Shown in pieces: positions 41,402 through 51,018 of a stretch of DNA of 64,000 nucleotides. The notes under the pieces were generated by a model. The model searched no databases. It was not told the DNA's origin and saw only the letters and a list, made by a program, of their open reading frames with translations. Origin of the DNA: Persephonella sp. KM09-Lau-8 (lineage in GTDB: Bacteria > Aquificota > Aquificia > Aquificales > Hydrogenothermaceae); contig NZ_JNLL01000001.1 in the NCBI RefSeq assembly GCF_000703085.1, positions 1,674,001 to 1,738,000 of the forward strand, in the 5' to 3' direction. The translations under genes were made by a program, and so were the position numbers. Positions within the stretch are counted from its first letter, which is position 1. Each line of letters begins with the position of its first letter.

Positions 41402-42436
41402 AAGATGTTTAACATCTTTATCTTCCTTTGCAAACTCTTTTAGAGATGAATCCAGTTCAAAGGCTTTTTTTAAATACTCTCTCGCCTTTTGATTTTCACC
41501 CTTTGAAGCAAAAAGACAGGCTTTGTTGTAAATCGCCGTTGCTTTAAGGGATTTGTCTATTTCAACTGCTTTATCATAAGCCTTTAATGCTTTTTCATAT
41601 TCTCCAAGTTCCTTATAAGCAATTCCTATATCCATATAACAATCACCGCAGTATTTATTTAGTTTTATCGCTTTCTTAAAAGCCTTAATAGCATTTTCAT
41701 AATCCCCTATATCCAGATATGTATTTGCCAGATTTTGCCAGCCAAGGAAGTATGAGGGATTTATCTCAACAGCTTTTTTATAAGCTTCTATAGCTTTCTG
41801 GTATTCTCCTGTATCATAATAAGCATTTCCCAGATTGTTCCAGTAATTCTCATTCTCAGGATTAAGTTTTATTGCTTTTTGATAGCTTGATACTGCTTTT
41901 TCAGGGTTTCCTGTTAGCCTGTAAACAATACCCAGATTGTGGTAGTAATCAGAGTCATCAGGATTAAGTGCTATTGCCCGGTTATAATCTTTTATGGCTT
42001 TTTCCAGATTACCTGATTTTCTGTATGCAAGTGCCCTATTGTAATAAAAAACAGGGTTATCAGGGTTTAACTCAATTGCTTTATTGTAATTTTTTATTGC
42101 ATTCTCGTAATCCCACAGACTAAAAAATGCAAATCCTAAATCATTAAAATACTCAGGCTTTTCCTTAATTTTTATAGCTTTTTTTAGATATATTACTGCC
42201 TTTTTAAAATTTCTTTCCTCAATAAAAATATTCCCCAGATAATAGTAAGCCTCAGAATTTTCCCCTCCTAAATCTATATACTTCTGAAGTAATTGCTTTG
42301 CCTTTTCTATATTTCCGGTATGGTAGTAAATAATTCCTTCAGCGAGTAGATTTTCAGGAAAATGCTTCTCTCTGGCTTCTTTTAAGGCAGTGCTTATATC
42401 CCCTTTTTCTAAAATTTTGATAATATCCTCAACCAT
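41396..42436 (-). CDS. Tetratricopeptide repeat protein
   Basis: The 346 residues are almost wholly TPR units, about nine, with the canonical pattern YYNRALAYRKSGNLEKAIKDY and A-x-x-LNPD linkers. No signal peptide or catalytic domain. Such proteins are scaffolds for protein complexes; partner unknown. It converges with murA (6-base overlap) and is divergent from argG. Confidence 0.88.
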   Translation of the reverse strand: MVEDIIKILEKGDISTALKEAREKHFPENLLAEGIIYYHTGNIEKAKQLLQKYIDLGGENSEAYYYLGNIFIEERNFKKAVIYLKKAIKIKEKPEYFNDLGFAFFSLWDYENAIKNYNKAIELNPDNPVFYYNRALAYRKSGNLEKAIKDYNRAIALNPDDSDYYHNLGIVYRLTGNPEKAVSSYQKAIKLNPENENYWNNLGNAYYDTGEYQKAIEAYKKAVEINPSYFLGWQNLANTYLDIGDYENAIKAFKKAIKLNKYCGDCYMDIGIAYKELGEYEKALKAYDKAVEIDKSLKATAIYNKACLFASKGENQKAREYLKKAFELDSSLKEFAKEDKDVKHLL

Positions 42437-42497
42437 ACCATTAATTATATGCCGTTTTTGATATAATTAAATTCTAACTAAATCTGGAGGTAAATCC

Positions 42498-43700
42498 TTG
42501 AAAAAGAGAGTAATTTTGGCTTATTCAGGAGGGCTTGATACTTCTGTTATTGTTAGATGGCTTACAGATAAAGGATTTGAGGTAATCACCTATACTGCAG
42601 ATGTTGGGCAGGGAGAAGAATTAGACGAAATTCCGGAAAAGGCAAAAGCCTCAGGAGCCGTTGAAGCAATAGTAGATGATATTAAGGAAGAGTTTGCAAG
42701 GGAATACTGCCTTCCTCTTATGAGAAGTGGGGCTTTATATGAAAATAGATACACATTGCTTTCAGCCTTATCAAGACCACTTATATCAAAAAAACTTGTT
42801 GAACTGGCACACAAATATGATGCCCATTATGTAGCCCATGGCTCTACAGGAAAAGGAAATGACCAGGTTAGATTTGAGACATCAGTATGGGCACTTGACC
42901 CTGATATAGAGGTTCTTGCACCTGTTAGAGACTGGGAATTTAAATCAAGGGATGAAGAGATAGAGTATGCAAAAAAACATGGAATTCCTGTAAGGGCAAC
43001 AAAGGAAAAACCTTACTCTTATGACAGAAACCTCTGGGGTGTTGCAATAGAAGCAGGTCCCCTTGAGGACATATGGCAGGAACCTCCCGAAGATGCATTT
43101 GAAATCACAGTAAATCCTCAAAATGCACCTGATACTCCAGAATATATAGAAATAGAATTTGAAAAAGGTGTGCCTGTTGCCATTAATGGCAAAAAATATG
43201 ACCAGCTGTGGCAGTTAATCTGGGATTTAAATGAGATAGCAGGTAAACACGGCGTTGGCAGAATAGATATGGTTGAAAACAGACTTGTTGGAATAAAATC
43301 AAGGGAGGTTTATGAAAGTCCAGCAGGGCTTATTCTGATAAAAGCCTATGATGAGATAGAAAGTCTTGTTTTAGATAGATTTACATATCACTACAAACTT
43401 ACCCATGTGGCACAACCTTATGCAGACCTTGTTTACAACGGTCTGTGGTTTTCAAAACTTAGAGAAGCATTAGACGCATTTACCTCAGAAATAGCCCAGC
43501 TTGTAAACGGCGTAGTCAGATTTAAATTGTATAAAGGAAATGCACAGATTGTTGGAAGAAAATCTCCAAACGGCCTTTACTTTGAAAAACTGGCTACATA
43601 CAGCCCTGAAGATGAGTTTGACCACAAAGCAGGTGAATACTTTACAAAGGTGTGGGGATTACCTCTAAAAGTATTTGCAAGAGCAAACAGGAGGAAATGA
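42498..43700 (+). CDS. argG: Argininosuccinate synthase
   Basis: Joins citrulline and aspartate with ATP in arginine synthesis. The 400 residues begin (TTG start, GGAGG upstream) with VILAYSGGLDTSVIVRWL, the PP-loop, and contain YVAHGSTGKGNDQVRFE and YSYDRNLWG. A TATAAT at 42,462-42,467 lies in the divergent gap. The following gene overlaps its TGA by ATGA. Confidence 0.95.
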   Translation: MKKRVILAYSGGLDTSVIVRWLTDKGFEVITYTADVGQGEELDEIPEKAKASGAVEAIVDDIKEEFAREYCLPLMRSGALYENRYTLLSALSRPLISKKLVELAHKYDAHYVAHGSTGKGNDQVRFETSVWALDPDIEVLAPVRDWEFKSRDEEIEYAKKHGIPVRATKEKPYSYDRNLWGVAIEAGPLEDIWQEPPEDAFEITVNPQNAPDTPEYIEIEFEKGVPVAINGKKYDQLWQLIWDLNEIAGKHGVGRIDMVENRLVGIKSREVYESPAGLILIKAYDEIESLVLDRFTYHYKLTHVAQPYADLVYNGLWFSKLREALDAFTSEIAQLVNGVVRFKLYKGNAQIVGRKSPNGLYFEKLATYSPEDEFDHKAGEYFTKVWGLPLKVFARANRRK

Positions 43701-44251
43701 AAGGGGAAGATTTACTTTCTAAAACATTCAGGGATGCTTTAAAAAAGGTATCCTCAGAAAAGAATATTGCCGTTGCTGATGAAATCTTAAACTACATATC
43801 CCAGGTTTTAGCCCTCTACTACAGAGGGCTTCCACTTTATCTTATAGATGTTGTAGAAAGCACTCCTTTTAGAGTTTATAAAACAAAAGGTGATGTTGCT
43901 TTACTACTGGTTGGACTGTTTACAGAATGGATTAATCGGGCAAATAGACCCCTCAAAGAGCAAGATTATATCAATGCAGGAAAACTCAATTATTACAACG
44001 CATATATGTATCTAAATCTAAATTTTGGTGATGTTCTCCAACAGGAGTTTGAAAAACTCAGTCCATATCAGGAACCTTCACAGGTTTTGATGGGGCATAT
44101 AGATATATTCAGGGACATCAGCAGTAATTTTGAGAAATATGCCTATCTGCTGAAGGAATACAGGGAAGAAAACAGACAGATTGCTCATCTATTTGATATG
44201 TTTAATGAACTTCGCCAGCAGTATTTACAGAGGTTTCTTGAGGATTTCTAA
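43697..44251 (+). CDS. Conserved hypothetical protein (184 aa)
   Basis: I do not recognise the family. Start ATG 43,697 is set by AGGAGG and an ATGA overlap with the argG stop; an ORF opening at 43,652 lies inside argG. The product is soluble and largely helical, with a Leu-rich segment (YISQVLALYYRGLPLYLIDVV) and many Tyr/Gln residues. Between argG and valS its role is unknown. Confidence 0.7.
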   Translation: MKGEDLLSKTFRDALKKVSSEKNIAVADEILNYISQVLALYYRGLPLYLIDVVESTPFRVYKTKGDVALLLVGLFTEWINRANRPLKEQDYINAGKLNYYNAYMYLNLNFGDVLQQEFEKLSPYQEPSQVLMGHIDIFRDISSNFEKYAYLLKEYREENRQIAHLFDMFNELRQQYLQRFLEDF

Positions 44252-44279
44252 CCTTTTCTGATTTTTCACACCTATAGGC

Positions 44280-44285
44280 TATAAT
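44280..44285 (+). promoter_or_regulatory. -10 element of valS
   Basis: A perfect TATAAT lies 32 bases before the valS ATG; the -35 region is weak. Confidence 0.4.
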
Positions 44286-44317
44286 AATTAGGTTTAAAAC
44301 AAAAATGGAGGAATCAT

Positions 44318-47300
44318 ATGTCACTTGGTGAGTATAATCCGACAGAAATAGAAGAAAAATGGTATGGAGAATGGCTCAAATCAGCTCTGTTCACACCTGA
44401 TATAGAAAGTGATAAAGAGCCCTTTGTAGTGGTGATGCCTCCTCCAAACGTTACAGGTTCGCTTCATATTGGACATGCATTAAATATGACCCTTCAGGAT
44501 ATATCAGTCCGATACAAAAGGATGAAAGGGTATAATACCCTCTGGCTTCCTGGATTTGACCATGCAGGAATAGCAACCCAGTGGGTAGTAACAAGACAAC
44601 TTGAAGAAAAAGGAATAAACAAATTTGATTTAGGAAGGGAAAAATTCATAGAAAAGGTATGGGAATGGGTTCCTGTTGCAAGGGACACCATAAAAAAACA
44701 GATAGAAAAAATCGGTGCCTCATGTGACTGGACAAGACAGAGATTTACCCTTGATGAAGGTTTTGCAAGGGCAGTTAGAGAAGCTTTTTCCAAATTATAC
44801 AGCGAAGGCCTTATATTCAAGGCACCTTACATAGTAAACTGGGATCCAAAGGACAGAACAGCAATCTCCGACCTTGAAGTTGAGTATAAAGAAGAAAAAG
44901 GAAATCTCTGGTATATAAAATATCCTGTTGTCGATGAAAATGGACAGGAAACCGGAGAGTATATCGTCGTTGCAACCACAAGACCTGAAACAATGCTTGG
45001 TGATACTGCAGTGGCAGTTCATCCTGAAGATGAGAGGTATAAACACCTGATAGGTAAAAAAGTTAAACTCCCCCTTGCACCTGAAAAAAGAACAACATGG
45101 GACGGCAACGAAGTTTCAAACCTGATTCCTATAATAGCAGATGATTACGTTGACCCGGAATATGGAACCGGTGCAGTAAAAATAACTCCAGCCCACGACC
45201 CTAACGACTTTGAAGTTGGCCAGAGACATAATCTACCTATGGTCATTGTTATGGACGAAGCTGCCGTAATGAATGAAAATGCAGGTAAATACAAAGGCCT
45301 TGATAGATATGAAGCAAGAAAGCAGATAGTTAAAGACCTTGAAAACTTAGGATTACTGGAAAAAATTGAGGATATTATCCATAATGTCGGGCATTCCCAG
45401 CGTTCAGGTGCAGTAGTTGAACCGTATCTTTCTGTCCAGTGGTTTGTAAATACAAGAGAACTTGCCAAAGCAGCCATAAAAGTTGTTGAGGAAGGAGATA
45501 TCAAATTTATCCCTGAAAACTGGACAAAAACATACCTTAACTGGATGTATGAGATTAGGGACTGGTGTATATCCAGACAGATATGGTGGGGACATAGAAT
45601 TCCTGTATGGTATTGTCAGGAGTGTGGAGAAGTAAATGTTTTCTCAGATGAAATATTTGATTCTATTCCAGAAAAAGTAATCTTTAATATGTATGGAGAT
45701 ACAAGAATAAGCCAGATATTCTCATTTGAAGAGGTTAAAAACTATCTATACGGCAAAAACTTCAATCAGCCTGACAAAACAAACTTAGAGTTTTATGAAA
45801 AATTTGTATTCAACACAGAAATACCTGAGCTTAAAACAGAGGAATCCCTTAAAGAATTCCTTGAAAAGACATACAAGAAAATTCCTGTTATGAATCCTGA
45901 AAATACTCCAGATAAAGAAAAAATAGGCTTTGTTCCCCATGCAGTCTTTTACTTATACGTAAATGGATATATTGGAAAAACCTTTGATGAGAATGATGTA
46001 TACAACGCTTATCAGGAACATAAAGATGAGATTAAATACATTTACAACATAGTTTTAAATGGAATTAGAAAAGAGGATATTCTGGAAGACAAAGAAAGAT
46101 TAAAAAGCTGGCTTTACGACCATGCTTACGGAAACTGTAAAAATGGAAGAATTTTCTTTACTGAAAATAACGGCAAATACAGCATAATAGAGGATTTCAT
46201 CCTTGAAAATAGATACTTCATTGACCTTTCCTGCCGCAAATGTGGAAGCAGAAATCTTAAACAGGAAGAGGACGTCCTTGATACATGGTTCTCATCTGCA
46301 TTATGGCCTTTCGGAACATTAGGCTGGCCTGAGGACACACCAGACCTTGAAAAATTCTATCCAACATCATTACTGGTAACCGGCTTTGATATTATCTTTT
46401 TCTGGGTTGCCAGAATGATAATGATGGGAATGCATTTTATGAAAGAAAAACCATTCTCCGATGTGTATATCCATGCCCTTGTTAGAGATGAAAAAGGGGA
46501 AAAAATGTCCAAAACCAAGGGCAATGTTATAGACCCACTGGATATGGTTGAAAAATACGGGGCAGATTCTCTGAGATTTACACTGGCAGCACTGGCAGCA
46601 CAGGGTAGAGATATAAGACTTTCAGAAAAAAGAATTGAAGGCTACAAACATTTTGCCAACAAGATATGGAATGCCTCTAAGTATGTCCTTACAAATATGG
46701 AAAATAACAAAAATCTCGTATATCAGGATGTAAAATCCCTCAAGCTCTCTTATGAAGACAAATGGATACTTTCTTTACTACAGGAAACAGTAGAAAAAGC
46801 CCAGAAATATATAAATGAATACAGATACAACGATTACGCAAATTTACTTTACGACTTTTTCTGGCATGAATACTGCGACTGGTATCTGGAGTTTTCTAAG
46901 GAAAGGGTTTATAAAGGTTCAGATGAAGAAAAATCAGCGGCATTATCAACGCTTGTTTATGTTTTAGATAAATCAATGAAAATGCTCCATCCAATAATGC
47001 CATTTATTACAGAAGAAATATGGCAACAACTGCCGTTTAAAGAAGCAGAATATCTGCCGGTGGCACCATATCCAGAAGTTGATGAAGAACTTAAGTTTGA
47101 AGAAGAAAAGCAACTTATTGAATCACTCAAAGAAATGATTGTTTCCATCAGGAATGTAAGGGCAGATTTTGGAATTGAGCCGTCCAGAAGACTTGATGTT
47201 TATATAAAACCAAAAACGGGAGAGTTTGAAAAATTAATCTCCTCAATGGAACCGGCATTAAAACTTCTTGCCAAAATAGAAAACCTTCAGGTATCAACGG

Positions 47301-47593
47301 ATATTCAGCGTCCGGCAAATACTGTAGTGGCTGTATCAAAAATAGGAGAAGCATATATAGATATTGCCGGCACAATAGATGTAGAAAAAGAGATAAAAAG
47401 ACAGGAAAAAATATTACAGGATATACAAAAATCTATAGCAATTTCAGAGAAAAAACTTTCCAACGAAAACTTTCTGAAAAAAGCACCACAACATGTTGTT
47501 GAGAAAGAAAAACAGCTTTATCAGGAACTCAAAGAAAAAGCAGAAAAAGTCCAGAAAATTATTGAAAGCCTAAAAGAGGTTAAAACCTCTTGA
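44318..47593 (+). CDS. valS: Valyl-tRNA synthetase with large insertion in its zinc ribbon
   Basis: Class I synthetase charging tRNA-Val. Motifs are intact: HIGH (50-53), editing CP1 domain, KMSKT (about 729-733) and the C-terminal coiled coil. At 1,091 residues it is about 150-200 longer than most bacterial ValRS. The excess lies between two CxxC halves of a zinc ribbon: CQEC at 433-436 and CRKC at 639-642, normally under 20 residues apart. The intervening ~185 residues (about 445-635) are charged, rich in Tyr/Phe and unlike any domain I know. The reading frame is open, so this is an in-frame insertion rather than an error. Confidence 0.95.
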   Translation: MSLGEYNPTEIEEKWYGEWLKSALFTPDIESDKEPFVVVMPPPNVTGSLHIGHALNMTLQDISVRYKRMKGYNTLWLPGFDHAGIATQWVVTRQLEEKGINKFDLGREKFIEKVWEWVPVARDTIKKQIEKIGASCDWTRQRFTLDEGFARAVREAFSKLYSEGLIFKAPYIVNWDPKDRTAISDLEVEYKEEKGNLWYIKYPVVDENGQETGEYIVVATTRPETMLGDTAVAVHPEDERYKHLIGKKVKLPLAPEKRTTWDGNEVSNLIPIIADDYVDPEYGTGAVKITPAHDPNDFEVGQRHNLPMVIVMDEAAVMNENAGKYKGLDRYEARKQIVKDLENLGLLEKIEDIIHNVGHSQRSGAVVEPYLSVQWFVNTRELAKAAIKVVEEGDIKFIPENWTKTYLNWMYEIRDWCISRQIWWGHRIPVWYCQECGEVNVFSDEIFDSIPEKVIFNMYGDTRISQIFSFEEVKNYLYGKNFNQPDKTNLEFYEKFVFNTEIPELKTEESLKEFLEKTYKKIPVMNPENTPDKEKIGFVPHAVFYLYVNGYIGKTFDENDVYNAYQEHKDEIKYIYNIVLNGIRKEDILEDKERLKSWLYDHAYGNCKNGRIFFTENNGKYSIIEDFILENRYFIDLSCRKCGSRNLKQEEDVLDTWFSSALWPFGTLGWPEDTPDLEKFYPTSLLVTGFDIIFFWVARMIMMGMHFMKEKPFSDVYIHALVRDEKGEKMSKTKGNVIDPLDMVEKYGADSLRFTLAALAAQGRDIRLSEKRIEGYKHFANKIWNASKYVLTNMENNKNLVYQDVKSLKLSYEDKWILSLLQETVEKAQKYINEYRYNDYANLLYDFFWHEYCDWYLEFSKERVYKGSDEEKSAALSTLVYVLDKSMKMLHPIMPFITEEIWQQLPFKEAEYLPVAPYPEVDEELKFEEEKQLIESLKEMIVSIRNVRADFGIEPSRRLDVYIKPKTGEFEKLISSMEPALKLLAKIENLQVSTDIQRPANTVVAVSKIGEAYIDIAGTIDVEKEIKRQEKILQDIQKSIAISEKKLSNENFLKKAPQHVVEKEKQLYQELKEKAEKVQKIIESLKEVKTS

Positions 47594-47618
47594 CATTAGG
47601 CACCTGTATTGATATATT
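47590..47618 (+). promoter_or_regulatory. Promoter of tRNA-Asn
   Basis: Consensus TTGACA (47,590-47,595), 17-base spacer, TATATT (47,613-47,618). It overlaps the valS stop codon region and gives a start site about 12 bases before the tRNA. Confidence 0.75.
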
Positions 47619-47636
47619 ATTTAATCCATCCAGCGT

Positions 47637-47712
47637 TCCCGAGTAGCTCAGCTGGCAGAGCAGGCGGCTGTTAACCGCCGGGTCGGGGGTTCGAATCCCT
47701 CCTCGGGAGCCA
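47637..47712 (+). tRNA. tRNA-Asn (anticodon GTT)
   Basis: Acceptor TCCCGAG/CTCGGGA, anticodon stem GGCGG/CCGCC with loop CTGTTAA (GTT), T loop TTCGAAT, discriminator G at 47,709 and encoded CCA (47,710-47,712). Confidence 0.95.
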
Positions 47713-47836
47713 TTTCTTTATCTATTCACAAATTCAATAATCCATTTATCTCAAAATATCCAATAATCTCGCCTATAAAAACCGCTTAAATTCTACTTTG
47801 TGTAAATACCCTCCTTTTTATCTTGCTTTTCTAATT

Positions 47837-47855
47837 AATAATAATTACTATTATT
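47837..47855 (+). promoter_or_regulatory. Candidate operator of katG (PerR/Fur-like inverted repeat)
   Basis: An inverted repeat AATAATA-ATTAC-TATTATT lies about 33 bases upstream of katG and overlaps a plausible -10 (TACTAT, 47,846-47,851) spaced 17 bases from TTGCTT (47,823-47,828). The AT-rich 7-bp arms resemble Fur/PerR-family boxes, which often control katG. The binding protein is not identified. Confidence 0.4.
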
Positions 47856-47887
47856 GATATAGACTGAAATTTTAGGAGGGTAGCAAA

Positions 47888-50020
47888 ATGAATAAGAAAA
47901 GATGGATTACAGATTGGTTTCCAGAAAGATTAAATCTGAAACCTTTAAGACAGAACTGTCCTAATTCGAATCCTTACGGAGAGAATTTTAACTATGTAAA
48001 GGAGTTTCAACAGATTGATTATTTCCAGCTAAAGAAAGATTTAGAAAAACTGATGACCACATCTCAGGAATGGTGGCCTGCAGATTTTGGACATTATGGA
48101 CCTCTTTTTATAAGACTGGCTTGGCATAGTGCAGGAAGCTACAGGGTTTTTGATGGTAGAGGTGGAGCAAGGTCAGGTTCAATAAGATTTCCTCTAAGAA
48201 TTGACTGGCCAGACAATATAAATCTGGATAAAGCATTAAGACTTTTATGGCCAATAAAGAAAAAATACGGTAAACAACTATCTTGGGCTGATCTTATTAT
48301 CCTCGCAGGGAATGTCGCCCTTGAGACTATGGGAGTTAAAACTGTTGGCTTTGCAGGAGGAAGAGAAGATATCTGGGAACCAGATGAGAGTGTAGACTGG
48401 GGCCCTGAACATGAAATGCTTTCAGGAAAAGAGAGATATAAAGACGGAAAACTTGAAAAACCATATGCAGCTACAGAGATGGGTCTTATTTATGTAAATC
48501 CTGAAGGGCCAGAAGGAAATCCAGACCCTGTTGCATCAGCAAAACAGATAAGAGAAGCTTTTGGTAGGATGGGGATGAATGATAAAGAAACTGTGGCATT
48601 AATTGCAGGAGGACATGCATTTGGAAAATGTCACGGTGCAGGTCCAGAGAAATATTTAGGCCCTCCTCCAGATGCTGCACCAGTCGAACAACAGGGATTA
48701 GGTTGGAAGTATAACTATAAGACAGGGAAAGGAGCTGATACATTTACCTCTGGATTTGAGCTTGTCTGGTCACTGACACCAACAAGGTTTGGCATTTATT
48801 TCCTGAAGTTTTTATTTGAGTATGAATGGGAGCTTACAAAAAGTCCTGCAGGAAAATATCAGTGGGTTGCAAAAGATGCTCCAGAAATGCTTCCAGATGC
48901 CCACGACCCTTACAAAAAGCATAAACCTATGATGTTGACTTCTGACCTTGCCCTAAGATTTGACCCTGAATATGAAAAAATATCAAGATATTTTCTTGAA
49001 CATCCAGATGAGTTTGAAAAAGCCTTTGCACTGGCATGGTATAAACTAACCCACAGAGATATGGGTCCCAAAAGCTGTTATTTTGGCCCAGAAGTTCCAG
49101 AAGAAACGTATATATGGCAAGACCCTTTGCCTGAAAGGGATTACGAACTGATAGACGAAAAAGATATAAAAGTCTTAAAAGAGAAAATTCTATCTTCAGG
49201 TTTAGATATCCCTGAACTTGTTTATACAGCGTGGACTTCAGCTTCTACATACAGAGATTCTGACAGAAGAGGTGGGGCAAACGGCGGAAGAATTCGTTTA
49301 TCTCCTTTCAAAAACTGGGAAGTAAACCGTTCAGAAAAGCTCAAAAAAGTGTTATCCGTTTATGAAAAGATAAAAAATGAGTTTGATACTGATAAGAAAA
49401 AGGTATCGATAGCTGACTTAATTGTTCTTGGTGGCTGTGCAGCCATAGAAAAAGCCGCTGAAGAAGCTGGATTTAAAATAACTGTTCCTTTTAATCCAGG
49501 AAGGGTAGACGCAAAACAGGAAGATATTGAAGAGAAGTTTTACAAAGCTATAGAACCATTTGCAGATGGATTTATAAACTATATAAAAGACCCTTCAAAA
49601 GCAAAAGCTGAGGAATTATTAGTGGATAAGGCTAATTTGTTAACTTTAACTGTGCCTGAGATGGTTGTTTTAATAGGAGGATTGAGAGTTTTAGGAGCTG
49701 TTTATAGATTTGACGGCACAGGTGTGTTAACAGAAAAGGCAGGCACTTTAACAAATGATTTCTTTGTTAACCTTCTTGATATGAATACAGAGTGGAAGTC
49801 TGTAGATAAAAACCATTATTTATTAGAAGGACATGACAGAAAAACAGGAAAACAGAAATGGAAAGCCACCAGAGTAGACCTGATAATAGGACACCACAAC
49901 GAACTTCGTGCTGTGGCTGAGGTTTACGCATCAGATATAGAAAAATTTGTATCTGATTTTATTAAAGCATGGAACAAAGTTATGAACCTTGATAGATTTG
50001 ATTTAAAGTTCCAAAATTAA
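47888..50020 (+). CDS. katG: Catalase-peroxidase KatG
   Basis: Bifunctional heme enzyme removing hydrogen peroxide. The 710 residues form two peroxidase-like domains. The distal triad Arg76-Trp79-His80 ([11 protein letters not shown]), proximal His243 (GGHAFGKCH) and the Trp79-Tyr202-Met228 cross-link residues needed for catalase activity are all present at the correct relative spacing. GGAGGG precedes the ATG. An inverted repeat upstream and a terminator downstream make it a single-gene unit. In a microaerophilic thermophile it would be the main peroxide defence. Confidence 0.96.
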   Translation: MNKKRWITDWFPERLNLKPLRQNCPNSNPYGENFNYVKEFQQIDYFQLKKDLEKLMTTSQEWWPADFGHYGPLFIRLAWHSAGSYRVFDGRGGARSGSIRFPLRIDWPDNINLDKALRLLWPIKKKYGKQLSWADLIILAGNVALETMGVKTVGFAGGREDIWEPDESVDWGPEHEMLSGKERYKDGKLEKPYAATEMGLIYVNPEGPEGNPDPVASAKQIREAFGRMGMNDKETVALIAGGHAFGKCHGAGPEKYLGPPPDAAPVEQQGLGWKYNYKTGKGADTFTSGFELVWSLTPTRFGIYFLKFLFEYEWELTKSPAGKYQWVAKDAPEMLPDAHDPYKKHKPMMLTSDLALRFDPEYEKISRYFLEHPDEFEKAFALAWYKLTHRDMGPKSCYFGPEVPEETYIWQDPLPERDYELIDEKDIKVLKEKILSSGLDIPELVYTAWTSASTYRDSDRRGGANGGRIRLSPFKNWEVNRSEKLKKVLSVYEKIKNEFDTDKKKVSIADLIVLGGCAAIEKAAEEAGFKITVPFNPGRVDAKQEDIEEKFYKAIEPFADGFINYIKDPSKAKAEELLVDKANLLTLTVPEMVVLIGGLRVLGAVYRFDGTGVLTEKAGTLTNDFFVNLLDMNTEWKSVDKNHYLLEGHDRKTGKQKWKATRVDLIIGHHNELRAVAEVYASDIEKFVSDFIKAWNKVMNLDRFDLKFQN

Positions 50021-50031
50021 CAGTTCTATAA

Positions 50032-50066
50032 AGAAATCCTCAGTTTGATGCTGAGGATTTCTCTTA
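50032..50066 (+). terminator. Terminator of katG
   Basis: A perfect 12-bp stem (50,032-50,043 with 50,051-50,062) and 7-base loop, followed by a T-rich stretch. Confidence 0.75.
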
Positions 50067-50131
50067 TTCAAATAGTATAGTTTAGAAAAAAATAAATCTG
50101 TTATAATTAAAGAAAAAAGCGAGGTTGGGAA

Positions 50132-50659
50132 ATGGATTTATCAAAAATACCTGCAGGAAAAAATCCTCCTGAAGATATCTATGTAGTTGTAGAAATCCCA
50201 CAGGGAAGCAGTATCAAATATGAAGTAGATAAAGAAAGCGGTGCTGTTTTTGTTGATAGGTTCCTCTATACTGCAATGTATTATCCATTTAACTATGGAT
50301 TTATCCCAAACACACTGGCAGAAGACGGAGACCCAACAGACGTTCTGGTAATCTCATCTCAACCAGTTGTTCCTGGAAGTGTTATCAGAAGTAGACCTAT
50401 AGGAATGCTTGAGATGGAAGATGAAGAAGGAATAGACACAAAAATAATAGCAGTTCCAGTTTCAAAATTAGATAAAACATTTGACAACATAAAAGAAGTT
50501 AATGATTTGCCACAGGCCACCCTTGATAAAATTAAACATTTCTTTGAACACTATAAAGAACTTGAACCAGGGAAATGGGTTAAAGTAAAGTCTTTTAAAG
50601 ATGCCAAAACGGCAATGGAAGACATCCAAAAATCTATAGAAAGGCTAAAAAAGTCTTGA
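50132..50659 (+). CDS. ppa: Inorganic pyrophosphatase (family I)
   Basis: Hydrolyses pyrophosphate. The 175 residues contain the family I signature around [10 protein letters not shown] with the metal-binding aspartates, plus [12 protein letters not shown] and the C-terminal [13 protein letters not shown]. Its TGA overlaps the -35 box of tRNA-Pro. Confidence 0.95.
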   Translation: MDLSKIPAGKNPPEDIYVVVEIPQGSSIKYEVDKESGAVFVDRFLYTAMYYPFNYGFIPNTLAEDGDPTDVLVISSQPVVPGSVIRSRPIGMLEMEDEEGIDTKIIAVPVSKLDKTFDNIKEVNDLPQATLDKIKHFFEHYKELEPGKWVKVKSFKDAKTAMEDIQKSIERLKKS

Positions 50660-50684
50660 CAACCTCCTAAAGATTTATTATATT
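50656..50684 (+). promoter_or_regulatory. Promoter of the tRNA-Pro/Arg/fMet cluster
   Basis: TTGACA (50,656-50,661) overlapping the ppa stop codon, 17-base spacer, TATATT (50,679-50,684). Same box sequences and spacing as the tRNA-Asn promoter. Confidence 0.75.
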
Positions 50685-50698
50685 ATTCTTCTGTCTTT

Positions 50699-50771
50699 CG
50701 GAGTGTAGCTCAGGTGGCAGAGCACGTGCCTTGGGAGCACGGGGTCGCAGGTTCAAGTCCTGCCACTCCGA
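50699..50771 (+). tRNA. tRNA-Pro (anticodon TGG)
   Basis: Acceptor CGGAGTG/CACTCCG, anticodon stem CGTGC/GCACG with loop CTTGGGA (TGG), T arm GCAGG-TTCAAGT-CCTGC, discriminator A. CCA not encoded. Confidence 0.95.
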
Positions 50772-50816
50772 CTTGCCTTTTCCCTTTTGGAAAATGAATA
50801 GGTCTTTAGTGGCTAC

Positions 50817-50893
<77 letters not shown>

Positions 50894-50941
50894 TTTAGGT
50901 TGAATATTTTAAAAAATTGACTATAATATTTATCCCATTGA

Positions 50942-51018
50942 CGCGGGGTGGAGCAGCCTGGTAGCTCGCCGGGCTCATAACCCGGAGGTCGAGGGTTCAA
51001 ATCCCTCCCCCGCAACCA
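50942..51018 (+). tRNA. Initiator tRNA-Met (anticodon CAT)
   Basis: Initiator features are clear: the unpaired C1-A72 at the acceptor end (CGCGGGG/CCCCGCA), three G-C pairs in the anticodon stem (CCGGG CTCATAA CCCGG), T loop TTCAAAT, and encoded CCA (51,016-51,018). It is nearly identical in layout to the E. coli fMet tRNA. Its 3' end is the left border of the integrated element. Confidence 0.95.
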
